Below are positions 12,310-22,956 of a stretch of DNA of 64,000 nucleotides, piece after piece. The stretch's first letter is position 1. Each line of letters begins with the position of its first letter. Under the pieces are notes generated by a model that saw only the letters and a program-made list of their open reading frames with translations, was not told where the DNA came from and ran no database searches. The stretch comes from Acanthosepion pharaonis (Eukaryota; Mollusca; Cephalopoda; Sepiida; Sepiidae): the NCBI GenBank assembly GCA_903632075.3, contig CAHIKZ030005499.1, positions 2,341,501 to 2,405,500 of the forward strand, given 5' to 3'. The translations under genes and the position numbers were made by a program.

Positions 12310-13014
12310 GAAAGTTCATCAGAACAATTACCATGAAAATATTTATGGAAAAGATACAGGGAAGTTACATTACGGCGGTGGGGAAAGTGATTGAAGCCGA
12401 GATGCGAGGTCAGAACCAATAACATTGCGGAATACAAGAGCCATCACAAAATATAATAAACAATAATGAGAGAAATCTGAACCCATTTCTGAAATCTCTT
12501 CTGAAATAGATGAAAGATATTAGGTGAAATTCTTTACTCTTTAATTCCTAAGGAAGGAAAGATGTGTCAACTGCTGAGACAGTCCACGCTGCTGACATGG
12601 GAAGCAATTACCTTCGCCATCCTCCACCCGACATTGGAGGAAGGCTAGAACCTGAACCAAAATTTAATCCTCCAACACGTCGCTGAGGTAGAAGACTTCT
12701 GTCATCATAACTGTACTTGCCTCCATATTTTGTTATGTTGGGATATATTAATGTCCGGAAAAATAAAAAAAAAATTCCTGGAATGATGGACAATCGCCAC
12801 GGCCATCATGTTGCCCTGTGATACATACACCATAAGTAAGTAAATAAATAAATTATAATCATCTGAAATAGCCCCTTTCTACCTTCCATCATGGCTGATG
12901 CATTTCTCCAGGAGAGTGATTCGTTGCATCTTCCTGGGCTAATATTCTCCGTTGACATGCAGTGAAAAGATTATACTGATTCAATTTCTTGATCTGCTGC
13001 TAGGAAAGTTGGTT
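12310..13014. other. non-coding, no gene seen
   Basis: No recognisable coding, RNA or repeat structure apart from a short (AAGT/AAAT)n run at about 12834-12852. Confidence 0.35.
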
Positions 13015-13520
13015 CAGTGTGTCGTGCTAGAAAATTTTTCACGTTAGGATCTATCTTACATATCTATGAGTCTAACATTCGTCCAGGCTTTGAATATTGT
13101 GCCACATATGGTCTGGTGTTCCTGCTATATATTTAGAGATTCTTGATAACATCCAAAGAAGAATCAGCAATATTATTGGTCGTGACCTGGCATCTCGGAT
13201 TCAGTCACTTTCCCATCTCTGCAATGTCGCTTCCTTGTGACTTTTCTATAAATACTTTCATAGTAATTGTTGTTTTGAACTTTCCTCTTTGGGTGTCTAG
13301 GCTTCGTGAATTTAATGAAGATTTTTTTTGAAGATTGGCAACAAGGTCTTGTTAATTTACAGTTGAATTGGTTAGATTCAACCGTAAGTTCTATGCAGAC
13401 AATTTATTCTCTCGCACTTCTCGCTTATTGAACTCTCTTCCGGTTTCTTGCTTTCCAGTGAGCTTCCATCTTTAAAAACTTAAATGCAATATCTCTCATT
13501 ATCTACTGTCTTCTTGATTC
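13015..13520 (+). pseudogene. non-LTR retrotransposon pol C-terminal fragment (frameshifted)
   Basis: Translation across several frame changes gives NIRPGFEYC, then GVPAIYLEILDNIQRRISN, IIGRDLASRIQSLSHLCNV and FYKYFHSNC, and finally SRTSRLLNSLPVSCFP. This is the RT thumb and C-terminal region of a jockey/CR1-like element. At least three in-frame stops and two frameshifts interrupt it. The same family is on the minus strand at 12079-12309, so two copies in opposite orientation flank a 700-bp spacer. Confidence 0.7.
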
Positions 13521-14080
13521 CTCTTCTTCTAGCGTTTTCGCTCCTTAATTCTTTTTTCTTATTGTTATATAGGAATAAAGTGTCGCTGCCGACACTTGAG
13601 TTTGAACATAGATCGCCAGTGAGCAAACACAGGCGATCCCATTATTGAATTAAGTGAATCACGTGATCATGTGAAAACGTATAAGTAGAAAGTAGCGTGA
13701 CGCCTAATGATCGCCATTTCAAGTCTATCCTCTATTACTGTACGGGTCGCTATTTCTGCTCTATTCTCTATTACTGTACGGGTCGCTATTATCTACTCTA
13801 TTCACTATACTATTTCTCTACTCGGTTCACTATACGGTGATTACTATTTGAGTGAGTATTATCGGTCAAGTACTATTAGTGCGAGTGATATTCAAATGCG
13901 TCTGACACCCGCATTGTTCAACGGCGTTACTATAGTTGTATCTGCGATTACAAAGTCTCTACTACAACGAGCATTACGAAAATGACAACGAGTATTCGTT
14001 GACATTACAAAACTTATTCTTTCACCCTCAGTAACCTCTTGCATCTTAGTGGCTTTATTGTCTTGCTTGAAGTGAAATGG

Positions 14081-14125
<45 letters not shown>

Positions 14126-14204
14126 GTAATGTTTATTTTATATATGCGATGGGGGTATTTACGAAACAGGAAAACGATGAGACAGCAATAATATATAGTA
14201 AAGA
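13521..14204. other. non-coding region, possible old LTR-like segment
   Basis: A 24-bp sequence occurs twice in tandem (13731-13754 and 13767-13790, period 36). The stretch from about 13580 to 14006 starts TGTCG and ends TTGACA and has a TATA-like gtataagtag, which loosely resembles a solo LTR. I find no target duplication, so it is not called as one. An (AT)n tract runs 14084-14124. Confidence 0.3.
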
Positions 14205-14640
14205 AAAAACAAAATGGAGAAATACGTAAGGACAACAAGAATTTAGAAACATTATTAATTTTTTTCTTCATTATGTGCCCTGGAAATTTCATCTGCATCT
14301 TCCTGATGCTAAGTTTAAGTGTCCCTTTTGTTTTCATTATCTCTAGAATTTGGTCCATGGTATTTTCAGCATCTTTCTGTAGAAACACATTTCTGTTGCT
14401 TTAAGTCATCTGTGAGGAGAATTTCCAGCATTCACTGCCATTTAGGAGGACCGATATTACATAACATTTCAGTACTCCTTTCTTTGTTTCTAATGAATTT
14501 TTCTTCTTTTCTTCGCTTAGCTTTCGGAAGGCTTCTTTTTCTATCCCAATACGCCTTCGGATTTCATTGTCACACTTTCCGTGCTCTCTTAAAACGCTTC
14601 CCACATAACATTGCTGTAAGGATCCTTATCACGCTTTCGT
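14205..14640 (-). pseudogene. non-LTR retrotransposon RT C-terminal fragment
   Basis: Minus-strand reading gives HGKCDNEIRRRIGIEKEAF, SLETKKGVLKCYVISVLLNG and SECWKFSSQ. After a frame change it gives KTKGTLKLSIRKMQMKF and HIMKKK. This is the same family as the + strand fragment at 5395-6080 (shared SLETKK, VISVLL, SECW). There is an internal deletion between the SECW part and the LKI part, and the usual long 3' end is missing. Dead copy. Confidence 0.7.
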
Positions 14641-14716
14641 TATCAGTGACAAATGATGGATGTAGATTATCAAGCTTTACGAAAAACGCACATGCGCTCT
14701 ACAATGTTGGAAAAGA

Positions 14717-15194
14717 GACAAATTGGTTTGGCAACTATATCACCTGAATATGCCCACGTATAAGCACTTGATCTGATTGAATTAGAGACAATAGAAAAGA
14801 CACATGAGATTCTGATGTACCTAAACTTGATTGATTGGTTTTTATGGCTTATCAACCTTTCGCAGGTTATTTAAAGCCAGAAAATATTTTTGGATTTTTT
14901 TTAAACATAATAATGGTTTACTGTTACACGTCATACTAATTAACCCATAGCTGACGGAGAAAAGGTTGATTTATACCATTCCCAAGAGTGCGTAAGTGAA
15001 CATAACGAACCCGATTGGAATTGGAACTCGGCTTTCTGATTTCCAAGTCCGAGCCGTTACATCACACGCACATCTAAGCTTACAGCACCTGATATTCCCA
15101 AGCGGACACCCTTCTAAATACTGACCAGGCTCGACGTTACTTAACTTCAGTGGTCATGCAGAACTGGTTGTTCAAAGTGATATGGCCGGAAGCC
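14717..15194 (-). mobile_element. composite SINE-like element, copy B (5S rRNA head, uninterrupted)
   Basis: Paralogue of 6604-7362, without the MITE. On the minus strand, after the 5S-like head comes a segment reading TGTAACGG, CTCGGACTTGGAAATCAG and CCGAGTTCCAATTCC. This resembles tRNA A-box, anticodon-arm and B-box sequence (GGTTCGANTCC type). A conserved central part (CTATGGGTTAATTAGTA) and a T/A-rich tail follow. A 5S-plus-tRNA chimera has a precedent in vertebrate AmnSINE1; identity of this family is not claimed. Confidence 0.65.
15076..15194 (-). ncRNA. 5S rRNA-derived head of SINE copy B (full length, diverged)
   Basis: On the minus strand, 119 bases align end to end with metazoan 5S rRNA. 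They include GGCCATATCA, AGTTAAGTAACGTCGAGCC, GTCCGCTTGGGAATATCAGG and the closing TGCTGTAAGCTT. Mismatches in box C (AAGGGTGTCC instead of ATGGGTGACC) and in helix II argue against rRNA function. There is no Pol III T-run at its end; the SINE body follows directly. Confidence 0.85.
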
Positions 15195-15669
15195 GATATG
15201 CCTAAAAATCATATTTATATGAAACGTTCATTACTTTGCCTGTAATCAAAATACTGGTACTCATTAATATAATTTCAAATGAAGGGTCTGTAATGTAATC
15301 GATCCTGATCTGGTCTCTCGACTTGTCTGCCAACACAACCTGGCTTCCCTGTCATTTCTACAAATATTTTCATGGAAATTATCCTGATGAGCTCTCCTCA
15401 TTGTTACTTTTGTACTAGGATTGTTCATTGTCATAGACCAGCTCAAGTCTCGCGAAGTGCCGGACGTGATTTTGTCGCTTACCCAGTGGAATGTACATTT
15501 GTAATTTTTGTGTTTGAAGAAATGTCAATTTTACGTTAAGTTTATCTTTAATCTTTCTTACGTTTTTTGTGAAAGTTTTCCGAAATTTCTTTTTTTCTGA
15601 GTCGTTTTTTTATTATTATTATTATTTTCTTTGATTTCTGGCGTTTACACATTTCTTTCCGGGTCCCGC
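15195..15669. other. non-coding, no gene seen
   Basis: AT-rich with a TTA microsatellite near 15611-15625. The short minus-strand frame at 15264-15446 has no known motif. Confidence 0.35.
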
Positions 15670-16580
15670 TCAGAGACCTAAGGTTAGAAATGGCATCATG
15701 ACACTTTCCACTGACAAAAAAATATATCTATATATTACATAGATAAAGCCCTTCGTAAAGTGTGGGCTGTACTTGTCAGAACCATATTTTGTATCTCCTT
15801 GAGGCATGGACTTCCAGGAATCTTCAATTAGTCTACTGTAATCTTTTCCAACCAGTCCTAGGGCTCCAACTACAACAGGGATTGTTGATGTTCCCATATG
15901 CCACATTTTCGAGATTTCTATTTCAAGGTCCTTGTATTTTGACAGCTTTTTTAATATCTTTAAAGATATATTGCAGTCAGCAGGAACTGCCATATCAATA
16001 AGGAGGCACTTTTTTTTGTTTGTGGGCGGTTGGCTTTGATTGCTCTGTCAGTGTGTGTTGTGTAGTCCCATAGAATTGTAACAGGTCCTATCTCCGTAAC
16101 CGGGTCTGGGTGGTGTTCATACCATTTTCTTTCAGTTTACTTCCCGTAGAAGTTGCAGATTTTCCACTGCAGATATTGGCCCACTCTGTCATGCCGGGTT
16201 TTATATTCAGTGGGTGCCAATATCGTGCAACCTGATACAAGATGATCAATCGTTTCTGGATATTTATCACAGAATCTGCATTTTGGGCTGACACAATATT
16301 TTAGTATATGTGCTTGATAATTTTTAGTTAGCAAGAATTGGCCCTGTGCAGCAAGGATAAAACCTTCAGTTTCAGCTTTCAACCCTGTACTATGTAGCCA
16401 CTGATGGGTACAGGTTTTGTCTACGTCAGCTTGTTTGGTACGGGCAGAGTATTGGACATGAAGCTGTTTTCTTGCCATCGCTTCTGTATCTGGTCGGTTG
16501 CATTCGTCTTTGCTGTCTTTTTTAAGTATTTTGCAGTTTCAGCCGGTGCTGTATTTGCACCTCTACGCCCATTTGAAACT
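15670..16580 (-). pseudogene. non-LTR retrotransposon pol C-terminus (third family)
   Basis: On the minus strand, from right to left: QIQKRW, then (frame change) ARKQLHVQY and HSTGLKAETEGFILAAQGQ. Next come a zinc-binding-like CRFCDKYPETIDHLVSGC and then VGQYLQWKICNFYGK with an in-frame stop. The reading resumes in the next frame with HHPDPVTEIGPVTILWDY and, after one more frameshift, IDMAVPADCNISLK and TIPVVVGALGLVGKD. This is the characteristic C-terminal domain of RT polyproteins that are abundant in invertebrates. At least three breaks make it non-functional. The start of the element is missing. Confidence 0.8.
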
Positions 16581-17344
16581 CCATTTATTATTATTATTAT
16601 TTTCTTGCGAGTGTAACATCTTGTTTCAATGGTCTATTAATTTTATTTTATTTTTTGTGTAAATTTTATTTAATTTTCAGTTTTATTTTATTTTTCAACC
16701 CCCGCCCCTAAACTAAATTTTTTATCGTATAACGTTTCTTTCTGCTTAATCTTTTGGCTTTAATTTTCTACTTGTTACTTCGTTCATTGATTTTTGTATC
16801 CAGATTTTGATTTTTACTCGCAAGCCAAGTTTAATTTTTTTTCTAGTCTACCATTCCTTTTTGAATTCTTTATTGCTTAATCTGTTTTTTTATTATTATT
16901 TTCATGTTATTTTATTATCCTACACGTGTCTCTTACTTTTTTTTAAATTTTCCTTTTGTAGTATTTTTTCATTGTTTTATCTTGCTGTTTTAAATTTTAC
17001 AAAAAGGGAAAATTTTTACGTCTTAGTAAATTTATGCTTTTAGTTTACCCGTCAAATGTTTTCTCGTCTGTCCTTTTTGTTCTCGTTTTTACAGTGTTAA
17101 ATTTGTTTTCTTTCTCTTTGTAGAAGGACTTTGCTTTCGTTTGTGTTTATTTTTTTTAAGTAATCTTTTATTTTTCGCGTCAAACCGTTTGAGTTAAACA
17201 GGCTTTTGTCTGTTTATTTGTTGTATTTTTCGTTTATCTTTTTTAAATTTGTTTTGTGTATTTGTTTAAGATTATTTTGCTTTGGTATTTCCTTATTTTA
17301 TTTATTTTTTTCTTTTAAAGAAAATTCTCTGTTCGTGGGGGAAA
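16581..17344. other. T-rich non-coding region
   Basis: Strongly pyrimidine-biased on the + strand, with poly-T runs. It has no coding signal of its own and lies immediately upstream of a LINE ORF1-like remnant, so it may be that element's 5' untranslated region. Confidence 0.4.
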
Positions 17345-18640
17345 ATGTTATTTTTCAAAAGTAATAAAAAATGGCCGACAAACGTTGGTCGATTAAAAAT
17401 CCTGTTCGGTTCAAAGGATAAAGACCCCCACCCCGATAAAAAGACTAAAACTCAATCAACAGTAGCTGCTAAGAGTGTAGCCATTACTAAAAATAATGAA
17501 GACAAAATTGAAAGGAAAAAAGTATGGCGGTCATGAATGGTCGATCAAGTAAACGAAAATGGGTTGCCAACTGAGACCAACAATAAAAACGACCATATAG
17601 CGTCCGGGGATTCACCCTCTCAAGTCTCCACCGAAGTGTATCATCAACATGACGGAGTTCCTCGACAGAGCCAAGAGTTTCGCGCATCTTATCAAAGAAG
17701 ATGAGTGCTTTGTCGATTCCAAGGATTTACAAAAGGTTGAAAAAAGAATTGTGTTAGTTTTTATGGTCGAAAAGCGTTCGCACAAAAATTGTCGCTGCAC
17801 AGACGATACCGTTATTAAATCTTGGACGTTCCTGGGGGTCAAACCTCAAAGAATTATCAAAGAAAATCGGTAATTCATGTAAGACGTACTATTGCCCACG
17901 CCTGCTGACTTTCAAGACGCCTCCAGTCGAGATGTAATCACGAAAGCACTTATACTAAGAAGTGAATATGAGGGCAGACGAAGAACCAACATCTCAGAAT
18001 TTAATGTTCCTCCTCAATACTTTGGGGAGCACTTGGCCACCTATCAAGGCCAATTTACTCAGAGCTACCTCCAATGATTATATTAGATTGCAAAGCCTTC
18101 AGCCCCACCCTGAATTGTTTGAATGTAGAGGGCCAGAAAATGCCAGTCATTGTGACCGGCCGTAAACCAACATGCCGTAAACCAACATGCTCTGTGAAGA
18201 GACAGATAACCTCTCCTCTTCCTGCTCAGAGAAGACCTCCAGAGTTCTGGCCCCAGCCCGACCAAATTCCTTTTGGTCGAGTTTGTTACTTCCGTCTCGC
18301 CTGTAATGGGCATGCCAGCGACCAGGATTGGTGCGGTAAAACACCCAGTTGGGTCCATTTTGCGGCCCTCATTCACCGAATAGCCTTTGCACGCCGGTTC
18401 TGCAGTTGCGGAAAGATAAATGGAAATGGCAGATCGTTGATAAAACGAAAGGGAAGCTCCAGACACAGAGACATCTGTCCCCAGAAGCTCCAACGGGTGA
18501 AGGCAGAAAAAGCCCCACTCCCTCTACCAGTTTCAAGGGCGATGTCCCGGCCAGCTACACCGAAAAGACTAATTACGAGCCTAGTTTTTTAGAAATTTGA
18601 AAAACTCGAGCAATTGATGGAATCTATCAAAGCAAAGAGA
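17345..18640 (+). pseudogene. non-LTR retrotransposon ORF1 (gag-like) remnant
   Basis: A run of homology-like blocks on the + strand in changing frames. It starts at ATG 17345 with a basic N-terminus (FGSKDKDPHPDKKTKT). Then come FLDRAKSFAHLIKEDECF and KVEKRIVLVFMVEKRS near 17650-17780, TPADFQDASSRDVITKALI and PPQYFGEHLATYQG near 17890-18040, and LNVEGQKMPVIVTGRKPTC near 18113-18190. The last block normally leads into a CCHC knuckle; here a 15-bp tandem duplication (about 18160-18189) and later indels have destroyed it. A basic, proline-rich tail follows. No ORF2 follows; the element is truncated near 18,640. Confidence 0.5.
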
Positions 18641-18999
18641 TCAAAGAAACATCCGTGAAAACAATCTCCTCATATACACCCAAGAGATGACCCAAGAGAA
18701 ATGAAAAACGACAACGCAGCCCCTCATACGAATCAAAATAGTGTGAAAAAAGGAGAAAATCTAAACGGATTCACAACACCGGGGAAGATGTGTGTCGAGT
18801 GACACCAGAGAAAGCCGAAAAAAATACAATAATAAAATCTAGGAAGATTAAGGATTTAAAAATCTTGTTAAATATAAAAGAAAGAATATAAGAAAAGATG
18901 TGGAAGACCACAGAAGCTTTCCCAGATGGTAAAGGATAGTAACAGTAGTAAAATCGGGACAAAGATCACAAAAAGTGTGGGCAATGCGGTAAGAAGCAA
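18641..18999. other. purine-rich non-coding segment
   Basis: A-rich on the + strand, perhaps the decayed end of the ORF1 remnant to its left. No gene seen. Confidence 0.3.
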
Positions 19000-19455
19000 A
19001 TGGCATTTTTTTCAACTTTTCTACCTTTGACATTATTTGACAAAGATAATGACAAAAAACATAATCAATTTTGTTCAGGGTGGCTAAACTTTTTCTTTTT
19101 TTTTCTTTTTTTTGTACACTCCTCCCTTTATAGCGATTTACAATTAACGTTAGCCCGGAAAATTGATTGCCTGTCTCTTAATGTCACCATGAAGATGGAG
19201 ATGGACCAAGGCTCCGTTAGAAAGACCGTCGGTGTACTCACGCCGGCTATGTTCAATGAAAGGTTCCCAAATGTCTCTCTAGCTGGTGAGTGTGAATGTC
19301 TGAGGCCTGGAAATGAAGTCTCGAAAGGCAATTTGCAGTGTATGATGTGCAGAAAGACACGAATACAATTCGCGATCATGAATACATACTATCTAAGAGT
19401 TAAGTCATCGATACAGCGGATTTTGAAGGTTGTACGACAAAACATTCATGGCTAG
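19000..19455 (+). CDS. unrecognised open frame (151 codons), coding status doubtful
   Basis: An uninterrupted frame whose C-terminal half has ordinary amino-acid composition. It reads VGVLTPAMFNERFPNVSLAG, then a cysteine-bearing stretch (CECLRPG ... CMMCRKTR) that could bind zinc. The N-terminal third is translated from poly-T sequence (Phe-rich) and is unlikely to be protein; a more plausible start is the ATG at 19189. No family recognised. It may be an exon or part of a retroelement. It lies about 400 bp left of the 7SL array. Confidence 0.2.
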   Translation: MAFFSTFLPLTLFDKDNDKKHNQFCSGWLNFFFFFLFFVHSSLYSDLQLTLARKIDCLSLNVTMKMEMDQGSVRKTVGVLTPAMFNERFPNVSLAGECECLRPGNEVSKGNLQCMMCRKTRIQFAIMNTYYLRVKSSIQRILKVVRQNIHG

Positions 19456-21234
19456 TGAGCAAGTCTTTCAATGCAGTTTTCGGTCTTGTTTCACAGATCC
19501 GGCGGTCACGATTTGCGTGATGGATGTTGACATAAGCAATAGAACACATCGGCGCATTGAGGTTTGTGTATCAAAGAAACATGCAGAGAAGCCTTAACAT
19601 TTGCAGCGGAACAGACGTTACTGAAGATATGTCGTCAGAGAAAATAACAAGGTGAGTCGACTGCCATAATTGAAACCAACAACAAGCGCAAAAGGTACAC
19701 AACTGTTAATAACAGCGGAGAGGTGAAGCTGCTTCGGGAGGTTTCCCAATAATTAGAAGTTCTCGATGAAATAAGAGTCTACGAGAAATTGTGGATTAAT
19801 AAAAACCAAAAATGTACGTATATTGATTCTCTTAAAAAACATATATCTCTCTCTATATATATATGTATTTTCCATCGCAAATTTATACATCTTGCTATTT
19901 CAAACACATTCATTGCGACAGAAGAACAAATAAATACCTATTATATTTCATTAGCTTAACAAACTCATCTCTACACAATATAAAATATTATACTAAACAA
20001 CACATTCAAATGGCTTAATATGTTGTACACAATACTATGCCTTTCCATGTTTCGCTCCTCTTCTTCGTCTTCATCCTTATTACCATAACTGTTCAAATAT
20101 AACGTCTGATTTATCTTTCTAATGTCCAAACATAAAATATGACACAAATTTTTACTACTGCTGACACTAGTAATACAAACAATAATAATATTAATTAATA
20201 TCATTAGTACTTTTATTAGTAATAATAATTATAATTTTAATATAACTACATTTGCAATATTAAAAATAATAAACGCCATCATCATAAAGTTGATTGTTAT
20301 CTGAATTGGTGAGATTTATGCAATTGAAGTCGACGACAAATTACTGATTCCGAAAGCAGAAAAGGAACAATAATAAAGTAAACAATGACTGTCTTCTTTT
20401 CGCTCAACATCTGCGTGGACAGCCGAAACCTCAGAAAACATTCCACAACATGAAGCTTTTTCTATTACTATTTGTAGCATACGCACAATAGGATATCAAT
20501 TATTACAAAAAAGTAGACTATATACCAACGCGTGCGTGCTACTACTTTACACATCTCATTCCGAGGCTAATGAATGGTTTAGAAATATCGAGCTCCTGAG
20601 ACGAGTTCAAATCACGACAAAAGTTATTTCATTATTGGTTCTGATTTTTCGCTGTGTATATAATACGCAGTAACGTCTGCCATTGAGAAGGTTAGCACAA
20701 GAAATAAAATAAATATTTCTTAGACATGTATTCATTCAGTAAACATGGCTTTCTCAGTAAGATTTCAATCTCACTAAGCACCTTTGTTTGTAAACAGAAC
20801 ACTTATCCATGAAGCTACTTTCAAAAGGAATATTTTTAAACAAATTTTCTCTTTAGCAGAATTACAAATAAATAAGCGAGAATCCTTTGAGTATTGTACT
20901 AAAACGTGTACATTTAAATGCATAAATTTGATACATATCATTCCTGAATGTCCCGAGTTACGATCTCACATAGTGTGACTGTCCACATATAATCAATCGA
21001 CTACTGAAAGCATTCTCCATTACACTCGACTGATTTAGGTTGATGACCAAGTGACCAAATGAAAAGATAATTTTCATACATTCACATTTTTTCTTTCATC
21101 GTCTTCTATTTTGCTCACTTTGAATAAATTCGGGCATAGCAGATGTACTGATTAGCAGAGAAATGAAATCACAATGTAAGGCTCAACACGTACAGAAAGT
21201 AAGTTTATGATTACTTAAATGAGACGGTTTCATC

Positions 21235-21541
21235 GCTGGGAGTGGTGGCGTCCTCCTGTAATCCAGTTACTTGCAGGCAATGTCAGGTGGCCGGTTTGAG
21301 ATCGGTGGTTCTGTTGTGCGTTGCGTTATGGCGATCAGGCGTCCGCACTAAGCTTGGCATCAATATGGTTAGCTGGAGGGAGCTTCAGCTGATCAGGTTG
21401 ACTAACGAGGGCCGGCCCGGTCGAGGGCGGAAACGCAGCAGACAAAAGTCCCCGTGTCAAGCCGTAGTGGGATCGCGCCCGTGAATAGTTCGCGTGCGAC
21501 TCTCCGTTCAAAATAATCGAACTCCGCCCTATAACTTTTTT
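21235..21541 (+). ncRNA. SRP RNA (7SL): 7SL (SRP) RNA gene, copy 1
   Basis: Leftmost copy, about 300 nt plus a T6 terminator (21536-21541). The Alu domain opens GCTGGGAGTGGTGGCG with CTGTAATCC, and the helix-6 stem with its GGAG loop and the GGAAAC loop are intact. It has several private substitutions in the 5' domain (ttgcaggcaatgtcagg, gcgttgcgtta), more than internal copies have. Expression competence is uncertain. The retrotransposon lies 296 bp beyond its terminator. Confidence 0.93.
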
Positions 21542-21833
21542 GCAGGTTTTTTTTTTCTGCCTACTGCTAACATATTTTCACTTCCTTCAAAATATTCAAA
21601 TCTATCAGACGTTTTCACATTTACCTATCAAAAAAGACACCACAAGTCTAGTTAATACAAAAACGCGTGTAAAAGATTTGAATTTTCCTACCAACAATTC
21701 GCGTAAGCACATTTTACATCGCAACTTTATACATCTTGCTATTTCAAACTCATTCATTGCAACAGAAAAACAAATAAATCCCTACTATATTTCATTCTCT
21801 TAACAATCACATCTCTAAACAATATAAAATATT

Positions 21834-21837
21834 ATAC
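21834..21837. repeat. target-site duplication, left copy (atac)
   Basis: atac precedes the 5' LTR here and follows the 3' LTR at 32041-32044. Uninterrupted array units read attatactaaac at this point, with a single atac. Confidence 0.92.
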
Positions 21838-22922
21838 TGTGGCACCTTGCATTATTAGAAATATTCATAGAAATATGATTTAATTTTTTCTTACTCGGTT
21901 TACTAAACAGGTTGTTGATTTTTTTTTAAAACGGAAAATAATTGAGTTGAAAATAATTCACTAAGATTGTACTTAGACGATCCTAAGGGAAGAAGAGGAA
22001 GAAAAAGAGAAAAAGCAAAAGAGAGAGGTCGAGAAATACAAAAAGCGGTCATTAACAAAAACACGAGTCAGAAAGATATCTTGGCTTGCGTGTGGCCGAA
22101 TTTTTTAAAGACAATTGGAAGAATAGAATTAGAAATGATAAGAAGAAAGAAAGGGAAAAGACATGATATCAAAACGGGCCGCTTGATGAAAACCAGATAT
22201 CGGTCAAAACATCTGACCTACTTTTGCGTAGAAAGACTCATTATCAATTTGGAGTAAAGGGAAATTTTAAGAACAATGAGAACGAAATCTTAATCAGAGA
22301 AAAAGTGTTTTTGGGTTGAGGGGAGTGACCGGTGGAACTATATACAGATCCTGACCTATTAAGAATTGGAAACCTACGATAATAAAGTGGGAACATTTTC
22401 AATGTAGATAATTAAGATTTTCTGACTGTCGGGTCTGACAAAGACGGGAGGTGAAGGGACGATTGTCTCAGTTCACAGCTAGCGCCAATATTCTTCCCTG
22501 AAGTCACATCTAATTAGCGGCGGGCTGTTTGACAGAGCCCAGGTGAGAGAAAGCCAAGATTGTCATTTTTCGTACGTGCAGAAAAGGCAAAAATGGATTT
22601 TGTTTTTTTAAAACAAGAACGATGTAACCACGCCCGAAAGGAGGAGAAAGGATGCTCGATCAATAACAATTGGTCGGAAACGGTCACGTGATCTGCAGAA
22701 AAGAAGAGAAAGAAATGCCCGATCAGGAACCATTGGTCGAAAAACGGTCACCTGACATACGAGAGACTAAGAGAGATGGGTGTGCACCTCCCCACCAAAG
22801 GCACTGTGAGGAAGTGGGGGTGAAAACAATAGCGATAATGGGAAGTCAAAAAATAATGCGACTTTTGGAATTATCGAGAAAACCCTGACGCCGACAGACC
22901 CACCCCAGTTTGTTGCGGCGTC

Positions 22923-22956
22923 AATAAAAGCAGGACCCCAGTCGACAGAAATCAGT
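22923..22956 (+). promoter_or_regulatory. candidate LTR promoter 1 (TATA-like + TCAGTT initiator)
   Basis: aataaaag at 22923-22930 is followed 30 bases later (A-to-A) by an arthropod/mollusc-type initiator TCAGTT (A at 22954). The AATAAA could also be a polyadenylation signal. The same arrangement is kept in the 3' LTR near 30970-31003. Confidence 0.4.

Larger units (their letters stand above)
19868..21837 (+). repeat. 7SL array, left edge segment (first unit)
   Basis: Similarity to the 1.845-kb unit begins at about 19868 (ccatcgcaaatttatacatc) immediately right of a short AT microsatellite. It continues through one full spacer and one 7SL gene to the retrotransposon junction at 21837. The first 120 bases are more diverged from the consensus than internal units, as expected at an array border beyond the reach of homogenisation. 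Confidence 0.9.

Noticed and set aside
13580..14006. Solo LTR (TG..CA ends, TATA-like box)
   Set aside because: No flanking target duplication and no second copy in the window to prove the ends.
7256..15194. Functional 5S rRNA genes
   Set aside because: Both are diverged in box C or shortened, lack a Pol III terminator at the 5S end and continue into a shared SINE body.
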